Below, piece by piece: positions 46,365 to 54,839 of a stretch of DNA of 64,000 bases (its first letter is position 1; every line of letters begins with the position of its first letter). Location: positions 2,580,001 through 2,644,000 of the forward strand of contig NZ_CP034235.1 in the NCBI RefSeq assembly GCF_009728935.1, in the 5' to 3' direction. Position numbers and translations under genes: made by a program. Source of the stretch: Paenibacillus psychroresistens. Lineage in GTDB: Bacteria > Bacillota > Bacilli > Paenibacillales > NBRC-103111. The notes under the pieces were generated by a model. The model saw nothing but the letters and a program-made list of their open reading frames with translations, had not been told where the DNA came from and did not search any database.

Positions 46365-46898
46365 TTAGATGACAGTACGTACAGTGATTTCGCCAAGGTA
46401 ACGGCCTGTGTTTGGTGGTGCATATGGAAGAGTTACCGGTGCTACTCCTACAGCATCAACTCTAATACGTACAGTATTGCCAGTTAAGATTCCAACTCCA
46501 AGCAAAGCGTCCGCCGAAGCTATCGCGACATTATCGGGATTGCCAAGATTGTTATCTACGAATAATGGAATACTTAGAACAATGATACCTAATATATTAA
46601 TGACATCAAGTGTTGCTGTTACTGTAATTGTTTCATTACCTGCATATGCATAAAAAACGCTCACGGGCAGGATAACTGCGAGAATAGGCAGACCGACAAC
46701 AAAAAAATCAGTACGCAACGTAACTATTTGTCCCGATGCATTATTAGGCGACCAAATGTACGCGTTAACTCCATCAATAAAAGGTGTAGTTGGAGCTACG
46801 AAAACTGCAGGTGTTGGCAGTGTCCCTGGCCCTGCTGCTGTATCTGCTATTACCAAAGTATTAGTGGGGCTAGTAAAATCTTGTAAGGCTAATGGCAT
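46365..46898 (-). CDS. Hypothetical beta-rich protein, possibly spore-surface
   Basis: A 177-residue protein made mostly of short strands rich in Val, Ile, Thr, Ala and Pro, such as TETITVTATLDVINILGIIV and NTVRIRVDAVGVAPVTLPYA. It has no Cys, no signal peptide and a hydrophobic middle (about 66-115). The pattern resembles jelly-roll-like exosporium or coat proteins, but no named family is recognised. AGGAGG lies eight bases before the ATG. The region before it contains CATAATACA, a weak SigE/SigK-like element. Confidence 0.55.
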   Translation of the reverse strand: MPLALQDFTSPTNTLVIADTAAGPGTLPTPAVFVAPTTPFIDGVNAYIWSPNNASGQIVTLRTDFFVVGLPILAVILPVSVFYAYAGNETITVTATLDVINILGIIVLSIPLFVDNNLGNPDNVAIASADALLGVGILTGNTVRIRVDAVGVAPVTLPYAPPNTGRYLGEITVRTVI

Positions 46899-47133
46899 TT
46901 GAATTACCTCCTGTTAAATGTATTATGCCACCTTGTGACATATCTTATAGTATTCAATCTAGCAACCTTTGATTGGACAGAATAATTAATAGTTTGAAAA
47001 ATAGTAGAAAGATATAAAAAAGTAATTCTTAACGGTTAAGATAGCCGTCCATACCATATCAGCATAACTTTAATACTTATATAGGGAGCATAGAATCGTT
47101 ACTATTAAGCCATTAACAGAAGGAGATAGATTT

Positions 47134-48387
47134 ATGAGAATATTGCTTGCTACCTTTTGGATTATTCCACATGTTGGTGGAGTATGGAATTACATGGGGC
47201 AGCTTAAGAAAAAGCTTGAGCTGCTAGGTCACGAAGTCGATATCCTTGGTTTTGGCGAGGGGAACAAGTATGTTTATATCGTAAATGAACACCGCAAGGT
47301 AAAAAGAAGCAAGTTAATCCCTCTTGTCGAAAAAAAACAAGGCAAAAAACCATATCCAGAGAATTACGCAGATCCAGTAGTGAAATATTGTGAAGTAGAA
47401 AGCCGTGTTTTTGAATTAGCTGCAGCTTATTTGGGTTTAGATAAATATGAAGTCATTCATACTCAAGATGTACTTTCAACCGTATGTTTAAAGCGTGTTA
47501 AACCAAGCGGAACTGCATTGGTAGCTACTCTCCATGGTTGTGTATCACATGAGATGCGCCATCAAATAATGAATTCGCCTACTTTTGAAATGGCAAAGGC
47601 TTATTTTGATCAGCTGGAGTATATTGGTGCTACTTCTGCTAAATATACGATTGTCGCTAACCAATGGTTAAAGAATATTCTGATGGATGAGTTCAAAGTT
47701 CCGGATAAAAAGCTCAAAATATTGCATTATGGCTATGATGTGGAGACCTTTCTGAGTCAAATGATTGATAAATCGGCCATTCAGCTGCAACGTCCAATCG
47801 TCCGTCCAGCAAATAAGAAAGTCATTCTTTATACAGGTAGGCTCGTTGAGCTCAAAGGTGTTCATCACCTATTATCTGCACTCAGTCAGTTAAAGGAAAT
47901 CCGTAAGGATTGGGTGTGCTGGATTGTTGGAGAGGGAGAAAAATATGCAGAGCTGAAAGTCCAGAGTGAGGTCTTGGAGTTAACGGATTATGTGTTTTTC
48001 TACGAAAAACGAGATGATATTCCTCGTATTCTAGCTAGATCAGACATTTTTGTATTACCGAGTCTCCTCGAAAACCAATCTTTATCCGTAATAGAAGCAC
48101 AAATTGCCGGAAAGCCTGTAATTGTTAGTGATGCTGGCGGCTTGCCTGAAATGGTGGAGCATGGAGTTACAGGGATAATATCGCCCGCAGGAGATGTTGA
48201 GAAATTATGCTACAATTTAGATATATTGCTAGGAGATAAAGCCTATAGAAAAGAGCTCGGAGCTAATGCTAAAAAGTGGGGGATGGCTTATTGGTCGCTG
48301 GATGAAGGGGTTAGAAACGTGGTAAAGGTTTACGAAAGTTCTCTTTCACAAAAAAGAAAGATTGAGAAAAATAGTCCATCTACTTAG
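47134..48387 (+). CDS. GT4 glycosyltransferase
   Basis: A 417-residue GT-B retaining glycosyltransferase. The acceptor domain starts MRILLATFWIIPHVGGVWNY, with the GG loop typical of GT4. The C-terminal donor domain has LYTGRLVELKGVHHLL and the E-x7-E motif around LLENQSLSVIEAQIAGKPVIVSDAGGLPEMV. AGAAGGAGA precedes the ATG. It probably transfers a sugar to lipid, spore or wall polymer. It is monocistronic, with no transferase partners nearby. Confidence 0.92.
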   Translation: MRILLATFWIIPHVGGVWNYMGQLKKKLELLGHEVDILGFGEGNKYVYIVNEHRKVKRSKLIPLVEKKQGKKPYPENYADPVVKYCEVESRVFELAAAYLGLDKYEVIHTQDVLSTVCLKRVKPSGTALVATLHGCVSHEMRHQIMNSPTFEMAKAYFDQLEYIGATSAKYTIVANQWLKNILMDEFKVPDKKLKILHYGYDVETFLSQMIDKSAIQLQRPIVRPANKKVILYTGRLVELKGVHHLLSALSQLKEIRKDWVCWIVGEGEKYAELKVQSEVLELTDYVFFYEKRDDIPRILARSDIFVLPSLLENQSLSVIEAQIAGKPVIVSDAGGLPEMVEHGVTGIISPAGDVEKLCYNLDILLGDKAYRKELGANAKKWGMAYWSLDEGVRNVVKVYESSLSQKRKIEKNSPST

Positions 48388-48395
48388 TTAATGTG

Positions 48396-48424
48396 TTGAC
48401 TTAATTTACTAATCACAGTATATT
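48396..48424 (+). promoter_or_regulatory. SigA promoter of the thiamine uptake operon
   Basis: TTGACT (48396-48401), a 17-base spacer and TATATT (48419-48424) match the SigA pattern closely. Transcription would start near 48431, just before the TPP aptamer. Confidence 0.85.
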
Positions 48425-48445
48425 GATTACGAAAACTAAATATTA

Positions 48446-48532
48446 ATACGGGAGCTTAGGAAACTTTGCTGAGAGGAAAGCTAAATCGCTTTCGACCGAA
48501 CCTGATCTGGATAATGCCGGCGGAGGGAATTT
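48446..48532 (+). ncRNA. TPP (THI-box) riboswitch
   Basis: The aptamer has CTGAGA (48469-48474), ACCTGATCTGGATAATGCC (48500-48518) and GGAGGGAA (48522-48529), the conserved THI-box elements. Two hairpins follow: 48551-48571, and 48585-48604 with eight T residues. These are the expression platform. TPP binding should terminate transcription of the downstream uptake genes. Confidence 0.97.
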
Positions 48533-48584
48533 ACACCTAACCTACGTGGGCCACAACTCTAATTGTTGTGGTCTTTAATTTATC

Positions 48585-48612
48585 CGCTCCTTGATCAGGG
48601 AGCGTTTTTTTT
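48585..48612 (+). terminator. Riboswitch-controlled terminator
   Basis: CGCTCC pairs with GGAGCG across an eight-base loop, then TTTTTTTT. It lies 28 bases before the SBP start and follows a hairpin, CCACAAC/GTTGTGG (48551-48571), that may be the antiterminator-side structure. Confidence 0.85.
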
Positions 48613-48639
48613 GTTTGTAAAATTGGAGGGGGAAGAGAA

Positions 48640-49611
48640 ATGAAGAAGTTTTATTTGCAAGGATTAGTAGTTGTAATGTTAATGATATTGGTTTTAACGG
48701 CTTGTGGTAAATCGGATAAAGTGAAAATAGTCTTGGATTGGACGCCGAATACGAATCATACCGGACTTTATGCTGCACTGGATCAAGGTTACTACAAGGA
48801 TGCCGGTCTAGATGTTGAAATCATTCAACCGAATGAGAGCGGGGCTGATACAATGGTTGCATCCGGCAAGGTGCCGTTTGGGATAAGCGGTCAGGATGGC
48901 CTTACCCAAGCTAGAACACAGAATGTACCTGTCGTTTCAATTGCTGCGATTATCCAGCACAACACTTCAGGGTTTGCCGCACCTGCAAGTAAGAATATTA
49001 AAACTCCCAAGGATTATGAAGGTAAAACCTATGGCGGTTTTGGCTCTCCATTCGAGAATTCAGTGCTGCAAGCGATGATGGAGGATGCTAAAGCTGATTA
49101 TAGCAAGCTGAAAAGCGTAAGCGTCGGTGATGCGGATTACTTCACGGCTATCAAGAAAGATATTGATTTTGAATGGATTTTCTATGCGTGGACCGGGATT
49201 GAAGCGGAATTGCGCAAGGAGCCTTTGGATATGCTGTATCTTAAGGATTTCAATGAGAAATTGGATTACTACACACCGGTTTTAATTACGAATGAAACGA
49301 TGATTAAAGATAATCCAGATACAGTAAAAGCATTCGTCGCAGCAACTGCAAAGGGCTACAAATACGCAATAGACCACCCTGCAGAAGCCGCAGAGATACT
49401 AATCAAAGCTGTTCCAGACATTAATAAGGATTTAGTGAGAGCCAGCCAGAAATGGTTGAGTCCGCAGTACCAAGCAGATGCGCCGCGTTGGGGTGAGCAG
49501 AAGAAGACGGTTTGGGACAATTATGCAAATTGGTTGACCGAGCACAAGCTTTTGGAAAAGCCACTAGATTCAGATAAAGCTTTTACTAATCAATTCTTAC
49601 CCGAATCATAA
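48640..49611 (+). CDS. thiY: Thiamine-precursor ABC transporter substrate-binding lipoprotein (ThiY-like)
   Basis: A 323-residue lipoprotein: signal peptide ending in LTAC (Cys22), then the NMT1/THI5-like domain with KIVLDWTPNTNHTGLYAALDQGYY, FGISGQDGLTQAR, YGGFGSPFENSVL and DFEWIFYAWTG. Bacillus ThiY binds formyl-aminopyrimidine for thiamine salvage. The position behind a TPP riboswitch and before ThiX- and ThiZ-like genes agrees. AGGGGGAAGAGAA precedes the ATG. The ligand is inferred from family. Confidence 0.92.
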   Translation: MKKFYLQGLVVVMLMILVLTACGKSDKVKIVLDWTPNTNHTGLYAALDQGYYKDAGLDVEIIQPNESGADTMVASGKVPFGISGQDGLTQARTQNVPVVSIAAIIQHNTSGFAAPASKNIKTPKDYEGKTYGGFGSPFENSVLQAMMEDAKADYSKLKSVSVGDADYFTAIKKDIDFEWIFYAWTGIEAELRKEPLDMLYLKDFNEKLDYYTPVLITNETMIKDNPDTVKAFVAATAKGYKYAIDHPAEAAEILIKAVPDINKDLVRASQKWLSPQYQADAPRWGEQKKTVWDNYANWLTEHKLLEKPLDSDKAFTNQFLPES

Positions 49612-49631
49612 TCAAAATGGAGGTTTTAGAG

Positions 49632-49925
49632 ATGGCAAACGCACTTTTAAGTATTCAAATTATACCAAAAACTAAAAACAACGAAGAGGTTATCCCTTAT
49701 GTGGATCGCGCCATTCAAGTTATTCAAGAGTCAGGTGTTAAATATCAGGTGAGCGCGATGGAAACCACTATGGAGGGTGACATTGAACAGCTGCTGGAGA
49801 TTGTGAAAAAGATGAATGATGCCATGATCGAGTTTGGCAGTCCTAGTGTGCTTTCTCAAATCAAGCTTTTATTCAAACCCGAAGGTGCATCGATGGATAA
49901 GCTGACGGAGAAATATCGCTCATGA
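49632..49925 (+). CDS. Thiamine-binding protein of the MTH1187/YqgV family
   Basis: A 97-residue ferredoxin-like alpha/beta protein: ALLSIQIIPKTKNNEEVIPYVDRAIQV and VKYQVSAMETTMEGD are the two characteristic strands and loops of the family (relatives of YkoF). The ATG at 49632 has TGGAGG upstream; the ATG at 49617 overlaps that site. It overlaps thiX by four bases. The family binds thiamine or related molecules, so a buffering or sensing role in the salvage operon is likely. Confidence 0.85.
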   Translation: MANALLSIQIIPKTKNNEEVIPYVDRAIQVIQESGVKYQVSAMETTMEGDIEQLLEIVKKMNDAMIEFGSPSVLSQIKLLFKPEGASMDKLTEKYRS

Positions 49926-50695
49926 TCAGCTCCAAATGGTTTAAAGCAGCTTGGCCACCAATAATGGTGGTTTTTCTGCTGCTTGTAGTCTGGCAGCTGG
50001 CAGTTGTTATTTTTAATATTGAGTTATGGATCTTACCTGATCCGATTTCGATTATACAAGAAGGTATACACAATTTTAGAAGTCTATGGATGCATACGGT
50101 TGCTACTATTAAGCTGACTTTAATTGGTTTTGCAATCGGAATTGTTATTGGAGTTGGTGTCGCATGGCTGCTGCATTTAATACCGGGGTTCAAGAAGGGA
50201 TTTTATCCTATTCTAGTGCTTACACAGAATATCCCGATGATTGCCCTTGCTCCTCTGCTGATGATCTGGTTTGGCTTTGGGGTTCTGCCTAAAATTATCG
50301 TTATATCAATTGTAGTATTTTTTCCAATTGCAGTTGCGTTGATGGATGGATTTCTACAAACAGATCAAGTCATGTTAAATTATATGAAAATGATTGGTGC
50401 AACTCGGCTGCAAATTTTCCGTAAACTTGAATTGCCCCATGCTTTGCCGAGCTTTTTCTCAGGCTTAAAAATTTCGGCTACTTATGCAGTCTCAGGTGCA
50501 ATGATTTCAGAGTGGCTTAGCTCGGATAAAGGGATTGGTTATTATATGAAGCAGCAAAAAGCAGGTTTTAAGACGGATCGGGTATTTGATTCGATTTTTA
50601 TTATAGTGCTGCTGAGTATAATTTTATTCTATTCCATCGTTATATTAGAAAGCATCGTGATTCGTTGGAAATCGAGGTCGCATAAATGGAACTGA
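49922..50695 (+). CDS. thiX: ABC transporter permease (ThiX-like)
   Basis: A 257-residue BPD-type permease with six helices. The EAA loop MIGATRLQIFRKLELPHALPSFFSGLKI is at about 158-185. TM1 follows WPPIMVVFLLLVVWQLAV. It matches SsuC/TauC/ThiX-type permeases for small organic ligands, and the neighbours fix it as ThiX. It starts in the ATGA overlap with the YqgV-like gene. Confidence 0.92.
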   Translation: MISSKWFKAAWPPIMVVFLLLVVWQLAVVIFNIELWILPDPISIIQEGIHNFRSLWMHTVATIKLTLIGFAIGIVIGVGVAWLLHLIPGFKKGFYPILVLTQNIPMIALAPLLMIWFGFGVLPKIIVISIVVFFPIAVALMDGFLQTDQVMLNYMKMIGATRLQIFRKLELPHALPSFFSGLKISATYAVSGAMISEWLSSDKGIGYYMKQQKAGFKTDRVFDSIFIIVLLSIILFYSIVILESIVIRWKSRSHKWN

Positions 50696-51438
50696 AGCAA
50701 ATTTCACAAACCTTCATGGAAAATGGCAAAATCGATACGGTTCTTAAGGATATCTCTTTACATGTCGAGAAAGGCGAGTTTGTCTCGATCATTGGACCGT
50801 CTGGATGTGGGAAAAGCACACTATTTCATATCATAGGTGGATTAGTAGCCCCTTCACACGGTGAAGTATGGATAGATGGCAAAGAAGTGACCGGACAAAA
50901 GGGTCTTATTAGCTATATGCCGCAAACACATGCCTTGTTTCCTTGGCGGACCATTGAAGAAAATGTTATTCTCGCTCAGGAGGTCGCTGGAATTCCCGCC
51001 AAGCAATCTATCGCTCAAGCAAGAGAGTGGTTAGCTAAGGTAGGTTTAGCTGGCTATGAAAAAGCATATCCGCATGTTCTATCAGGCGGAATGCAGCAAA
51101 GGGCTGCATTTCTCCGCGCCTTACTAAGTCCGCAGGAATTCATGTGCTTGGATGAACCATTTGCCGCTTTGGATGCCTTAACTCGCATGGATATGCAGCG
51201 TTGGTTACTCTCGATTTGGGAGCAGAATAAACGCTCGGTTTTATTCGTTACGCATAGTATCGAAGAAGCGCTGTTCTTATCGGATCGGATTTATCTGCTA
51301 TCGGATAAGCCCACTACGATCATTCAAGAAATAGAAGTGCCATTTCCACGCCCTCGCCGGGAAGAAGTATTAAGTGAACCGATGTTTCAAACCTTGAAGC
51401 AGAAAATCTATGCCACAATGAAAAGAGTGCATGTATGA
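50686..51438 (+). CDS. thiZ: ABC transporter ATPase (ThiZ-like)
   Basis: A 250-residue nitrate/taurine-type ATPase: Walker A GPSGCGKST, signature LSGGMQQRAAFLRAL, Walker B FMCLDEPFAALDALTR and the switch His in VTHSIEEAL. It overlaps ThiX by ten bases and the TatD-like gene by four. It would power uptake of the thiamine precursor. Confidence 0.93.
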   Translation: MELKQISQTFMENGKIDTVLKDISLHVEKGEFVSIIGPSGCGKSTLFHIIGGLVAPSHGEVWIDGKEVTGQKGLISYMPQTHALFPWRTIEENVILAQEVAGIPAKQSIAQAREWLAKVGLAGYEKAYPHVLSGGMQQRAAFLRALLSPQEFMCLDEPFAALDALTRMDMQRWLLSIWEQNKRSVLFVTHSIEEALFLSDRIYLLSDKPTTIIQEIEVPFPRPRREEVLSEPMFQTLKQKIYATMKRVHV

Positions 51439-52232
51439 AAACAATTGATGCCCATATCCATTTGGACCTCTATCCTGTGGCAGAGCGTCAGCTTATCTTA
51501 GATGAGCTGACGTTTTTTGCTGTTCAGTCTGTAATTGCTGTCTCGATGAATTTAAACTCATGCATGGCTAATTTGGAGCTTCAGCGGCTGCATCCAGAGC
51601 AGGTGCTTGCAGCATTTGGCTTTCACCCTGAGCAAGATTTGCCAGCAGATGAGCAGCTTGAGCAGCTTTTTGCTTGGATAATTCTGCATCAAGCTAAGAT
51701 GGTGGCAGTTGGTGAGGTTGGCTTGCCTTATTATAATCGTCTTGAAGCAGAGGAGCAGGGCTTGGTTTTTGATCTGAAGCCTTACCTCGCATTACTGGAA
51801 CGGTTTATTGCGTTAGCTGCTGATCTAGGAAAGCCAATTATCCTGCATGCCGTTTATGAAGATGCTGATCTAGTCTGTGATTTACTGGAGAAATATAAAG
51901 TTTCACAAGCCCATTTTCATTGGTTTAAAGGCAGCCGTGAAACGGTTGAGCGAATGATCGACAAGGGATATTTCATTTCATTCACGCCTGATATTCTCTA
52001 TGAGCAGGAGATTCAACAGCTGGCAGCCATTTATCCCATCACCCAAATGATGGTGGAAACAGATGGGCCGTGGCCATTCGAAGGACCATTCTCCGGACAA
52101 ACGACTCATCCGCGTATGCTAGCTGAGAATATTCACAAGCTAGCGGAAATTAAGGAGTTAGATCCTGAAGAGGCTGGAGAAATTATTAGACAGAATACAA
52201 TCGCTTTCTATAGGATTAAGGTAGAGAAATAG
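51435..52232 (+). CDS. TatD-family metal-dependent hydrolase in the thiamine operon
   Basis: A 265-residue TIM-barrel hydrolase. The metal ligands are in DAHIHLDLY (HxH), GEVGLPYYN (Glu), ILHAVYED (His), AHFHWFKGS (His) and ETDGPWPF (Asp), all as in TatD. Most TatD proteins are assigned as DNases. Its place as last gene behind a TPP riboswitch and the ATGA overlap with ThiZ suggest a metabolic role, perhaps hydrolysis of an imported thiamine breakdown product. That is inference. It resembles no ylmB-type amidohydrolase. Confidence 0.88.
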   Translation: MKTIDAHIHLDLYPVAERQLILDELTFFAVQSVIAVSMNLNSCMANLELQRLHPEQVLAAFGFHPEQDLPADEQLEQLFAWIILHQAKMVAVGEVGLPYYNRLEAEEQGLVFDLKPYLALLERFIALAADLGKPIILHAVYEDADLVCDLLEKYKVSQAHFHWFKGSRETVERMIDKGYFISFTPDILYEQEIQQLAAIYPITQMMVETDGPWPFEGPFSGQTTHPRMLAENIHKLAEIKELDPEEAGEIIRQNTIAFYRIKVEK

Positions 52233-52276
52233 GCGTGAATGAAGACCCGCCAAGTGGCAGGATCCGCATTCACGCC
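52232..52276 (+). terminator. Hairpin at the end of the thiamine operon
   Basis: GGCGTGAATG (52232-52241) pairs with CATTCACGCC (52267-52276). A T-run is lacking, so it may be a processing or stability structure rather than a classical terminator. Confidence 0.5.
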
Positions 52277-52293
52277 CACATAACATTATATAA

Positions 52294-52506
52294 CTACTTG
52301 ATAAGGGACTTTTCTAGGGTAGGGAGCTTTTGGAGGATGTGGAGGAAGAAGTAGTCTTGCTGCTTAGAATTCCTAAATTGGTAAAAGTCCTCTTGAGTAC
52401 GATTAGGAAATACATGGGTTTGATGCAGCTTATCGGTCACATAAATCGCTTGCTCTTCATTATTGTAACCAATTGCGACGATTTTGTTGGATGTAACAGG
52501 AATCAT
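52294..52506 (-). CDS. KTSC-domain protein
   Basis: A short protein of about 70 residues whose MIPVTSNKIVAIGYNNEEQA, YQFRNSKQQDYFFLHILQKL resemble KTSC-domain proteins, found alone or fused to nucleic-acid enzymes. The start is uncertain: ATG 52506 matches the usual family start but lies 15 bases after GAAGGGG. A GTG at 52530 is in frame but precedes that site. Function unknown. Confidence 0.65.
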   Translation of the reverse strand: MIPVTSNKIVAIGYNNEEQAIYVTDKLHQTHVFPNRTQEDFYQFRNSKQQDYFFLHILQKLPTLEKSLIK

Positions 52507-52730
52507 TTTTATTCGATTCAACCCCTTCACTTTTTTATTGGAAAAAAGATATGGTTCAGATTAAGCAGGGAGACAAAAAATAAGCATCATCAACTTTTGT
52601 GTAGAATCATCAAGTCGATCAAGCTTATTAGGTGGTAAATTTTGTGCTTATCTGTAGTTAAATCATACAGAAATTCGAGCTTAACGTCAATGGATTGCGC
52701 TTACAAAATGCATATACGGAAGTGTTTATT

Positions 52731-52759
52731 TTGTAAAGTATTTTGGATTATTGTATGAT
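52731..52759 (+). promoter_or_regulatory. SigA-type promoter of the GNAT gene
   Basis: TTGTAA (52731-52736), a 17-base spacer and TATGAT (52754-52759) lie 33 bases before the start of the GNAT gene. Confidence 0.6.
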
Positions 52760-52791
52760 TGTATTCATCTTATATAGGAAGAAGTGTAGGC

Positions 52792-53229
52792 ATGGAAATT
52801 GTTAGAGTTCAAACTATGGAAGAGTTAAACCAATGCTTTACCATCCGGAAGATCGTATTTGTAGAAGAGCAGGGAGTTCCAGCTGACATCGAAATCGATG
52901 AATTTGATGCTTCTCCTGAAGCGTGCCGCCATTCTTTATTGTTATATAATAATGAACCTGTTGCGACAGGCCGTTGGCAAGCTTATAAAGTGGATACGGC
53001 TAAGTTGCAACGGTTAGCTGTTTTGAAGCCATTTCGAGGTTTAGGGATAGGAAAGAAGTTAATTCTAGCACTTGAACAGCAAGCACGTGAAGCTGGATTT
53101 CAATACACTTTATTGGATGGGCAATGTCATGCGGAAGCATTTTATCTTAAGTTAGGGTATGTTATTATCTCAGATGAGCCATTCGAAGAAGCTGGAATTA
53201 TGCACGTGCGTATGCAGAAAACATTATAA
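52792..53229 (+). CDS. GNAT acetyltransferase (YjcF/ElaA-like)
   Basis: A 145-residue GNAT protein. IRKIVFVEEQGVPADIEIDEFD is the ElaA/YjcF N-terminal signature, LQRLAVLKPFRGLGIGKKLI is the acetyl-CoA loop, and QCHAEAFYLKLGYVI is the C-terminal strand. The ATG at 52792 follows AGGAAG; an upstream in-frame start lies within the promoter. The substrate is unknown. Confidence 0.88.
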   Translation: MEIVRVQTMEELNQCFTIRKIVFVEEQGVPADIEIDEFDASPEACRHSLLLYNNEPVATGRWQAYKVDTAKLQRLAVLKPFRGLGIGKKLILALEQQAREAGFQYTLLDGQCHAEAFYLKLGYVIISDEPFEEAGIMHVRMQKTL

Positions 53230-53231
53230 AG

Positions 53232-53272
53232 AAATAGCCTGCGCCCCTTGTCGGAGTTCAGGCTATTTTTTT
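53232..53272. terminator. Terminator between GNAT and katA
   Basis: AAATAGCCTG and CAGGCTATTT form a ten-base-pair stem with a T-run after it. Both convergent genes end here. Confidence 0.9.
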
Positions 53273-53311
53273 GTCTAAGATTTAACTATCAATACATTTG
53301 CGATTTTCTAA

Positions 53312-54775
53312 TTATTGCTGAGGACCCATATGCTTCAGATACGGAGTGATATCGATACCTAAGCTTGCTGCAAGTCGATTGCCAAGATCAGCATCGGCAA
53401 TATAAAAGTTGCAGATGGCACGTAGTACAGTTTTGGAATCGACATTGGAGAGATCGGCTGTCATATTCTTAATGACTTGAGCCTGCTGCTCTGCCGAATA
53501 ACGCTGCCAGACCTGACCAGCTTGCCCAAAGTTATTCGTTTTCTCGATTTTTTGGCGACCTGCAGAGCCATTCAATGGAGATATAGTCTCAGTTATGCTG
53601 GGATTTTCCTTAGGTGTACCTTCATGACGATTAGGCTCGTAATTAATGTGTTGGTTCTGTGGTTTAGTTTGCATAGCTCCATCACGCTGATTATTCTCAA
53701 CCTGTGCATAGGGGCAATTAATCGGCAATTGTAAGTAGTTGGTGCCAATCCGATAACGTTGAGTATCTGAATAAGAGAACAAGCGCCCTTGCAGCAGCTT
53801 GTCTTCGGATGCTTCGATGCCAGGTACGAGCACACCAGGGTTAAAGCCAACCTGCTCAGTTTCAGCAAATACGTTAGCTGGGTTGCGATTAAGAATCATC
53901 GAACCGACCTTTTGGAATGGAATTACGTCTTCAAACCAATCCTTGGTTGGATCAAGCGGATCAAAATCGAAATTATCTAAATCGGCGGGATCTAATAGCT
54001 GTACGAATAATTCCCATTCAGGGTAATCGCCCTGCTCGATGGAATCATAAAGGTCCCTACTAGCATGGTTAAAGTCTTTTCCTTGAATTTCGGATGCTTG
54101 CTCAGCAGATAAATGATGAACGCCTTGCTTAGGCACCCAGCGATATTTAACATAAATCGTATTGCCATAAGCATTAAGCCACTTAAACGCATGAACACTA
54201 GAACCGCGCATCTGGCGGTAATTAGCCGGTATGCCTTCATCGCTAAACAGATGGACCAGCATATTAGTTGATTCAGGTGTAAGTGACATGAAGTCCCAGT
54301 AACGATCAGCATCTTGAATATTCGTCCGCGGATCGGGCTTTAAGGAATGCACCATGTCTGGGAATTTCATCGCATCTCGAATGAAGAAAACGGGCAGGTT
54401 GTTGCCAACAAGATCATAATTGCCCTCTGTTGTATAGAATTTCACGGAGAATCCACGTGGATCACGCAAGGTCTCTGGTGAATGCTGACCATGAATAACG
54501 GTTGAAAAACGCACAAACACAGGTGTCTCTAAACCTTCTTCTTGGAGAAAAGCTGCCTTTGTATAACGCTTCATAGGATGGGTTACTCTAAAGACACCAT
54601 GAGCACCTGCTCCGCGAGCATGCACAACTCTTTCTGGAACGCGCTCCCGATCAAAATGAGCAAGCTTTTCCAACAGCTGATAATCCTCTAATAGAGTAGG
54701 GCCTTGCTTGCCGGCTGTTCGAGAATTCTGATTATCCCCAATGGGTACACCTTGGTTCGTGGTCAAATGACTCAT
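53312..54775 (-). CDS. katA: Catalase (haem, small-subunit clade 3)
   Basis: A 487-residue monofunctional catalase that breaks down hydrogen peroxide. Distal His and neighbours are in RVVHARGAGAHGVF, Asn in NYDLVGNNLPVFFIRDAMKFPD, and the haem Tyr in RLFSYSDTQRYRIGTNY. The N-terminus (MSHLTTNQGVPIGDNQNSRT) is typical of Bacillus KatA. The start at 54775 follows AAAGGAGATTGAATCG; the frame upstream is not coding. It lies 64 bases after trxB on the same strand. A clean PerR box was not found, although the gap is A/T-rich. Confidence 0.96.
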   Translation of the reverse strand: MSHLTTNQGVPIGDNQNSRTAGKQGPTLLEDYQLLEKLAHFDRERVPERVVHARGAGAHGVFRVTHPMKRYTKAAFLQEEGLETPVFVRFSTVIHGQHSPETLRDPRGFSVKFYTTEGNYDLVGNNLPVFFIRDAMKFPDMVHSLKPDPRTNIQDADRYWDFMSLTPESTNMLVHLFSDEGIPANYRQMRGSSVHAFKWLNAYGNTIYVKYRWVPKQGVHHLSAEQASEIQGKDFNHASRDLYDSIEQGDYPEWELFVQLLDPADLDNFDFDPLDPTKDWFEDVIPFQKVGSMILNRNPANVFAETEQVGFNPGVLVPGIEASEDKLLQGRLFSYSDTQRYRIGTNYLQLPINCPYAQVENNQRDGAMQTKPQNQHINYEPNRHEGTPKENPSITETISPLNGSAGRQKIEKTNNFGQAGQVWQRYSAEQQAQVIKNMTADLSNVDSKTVLRAICNFYIADADLGNRLAASLGIDITPYLKHMGPQQ

Positions 54776-54839
54776 CGATTCAATCTCCTTTATAAATAGA
54801 ATAATATAACTGCATAAATATAAGCTTAACCTATTAAAA

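Noticed and set aside
54776..54839. Possible PerR box before katA
   Set aside because: The A/T-rich TTATAA-like segment does not form the expected 7-1-7 inverted repeat.
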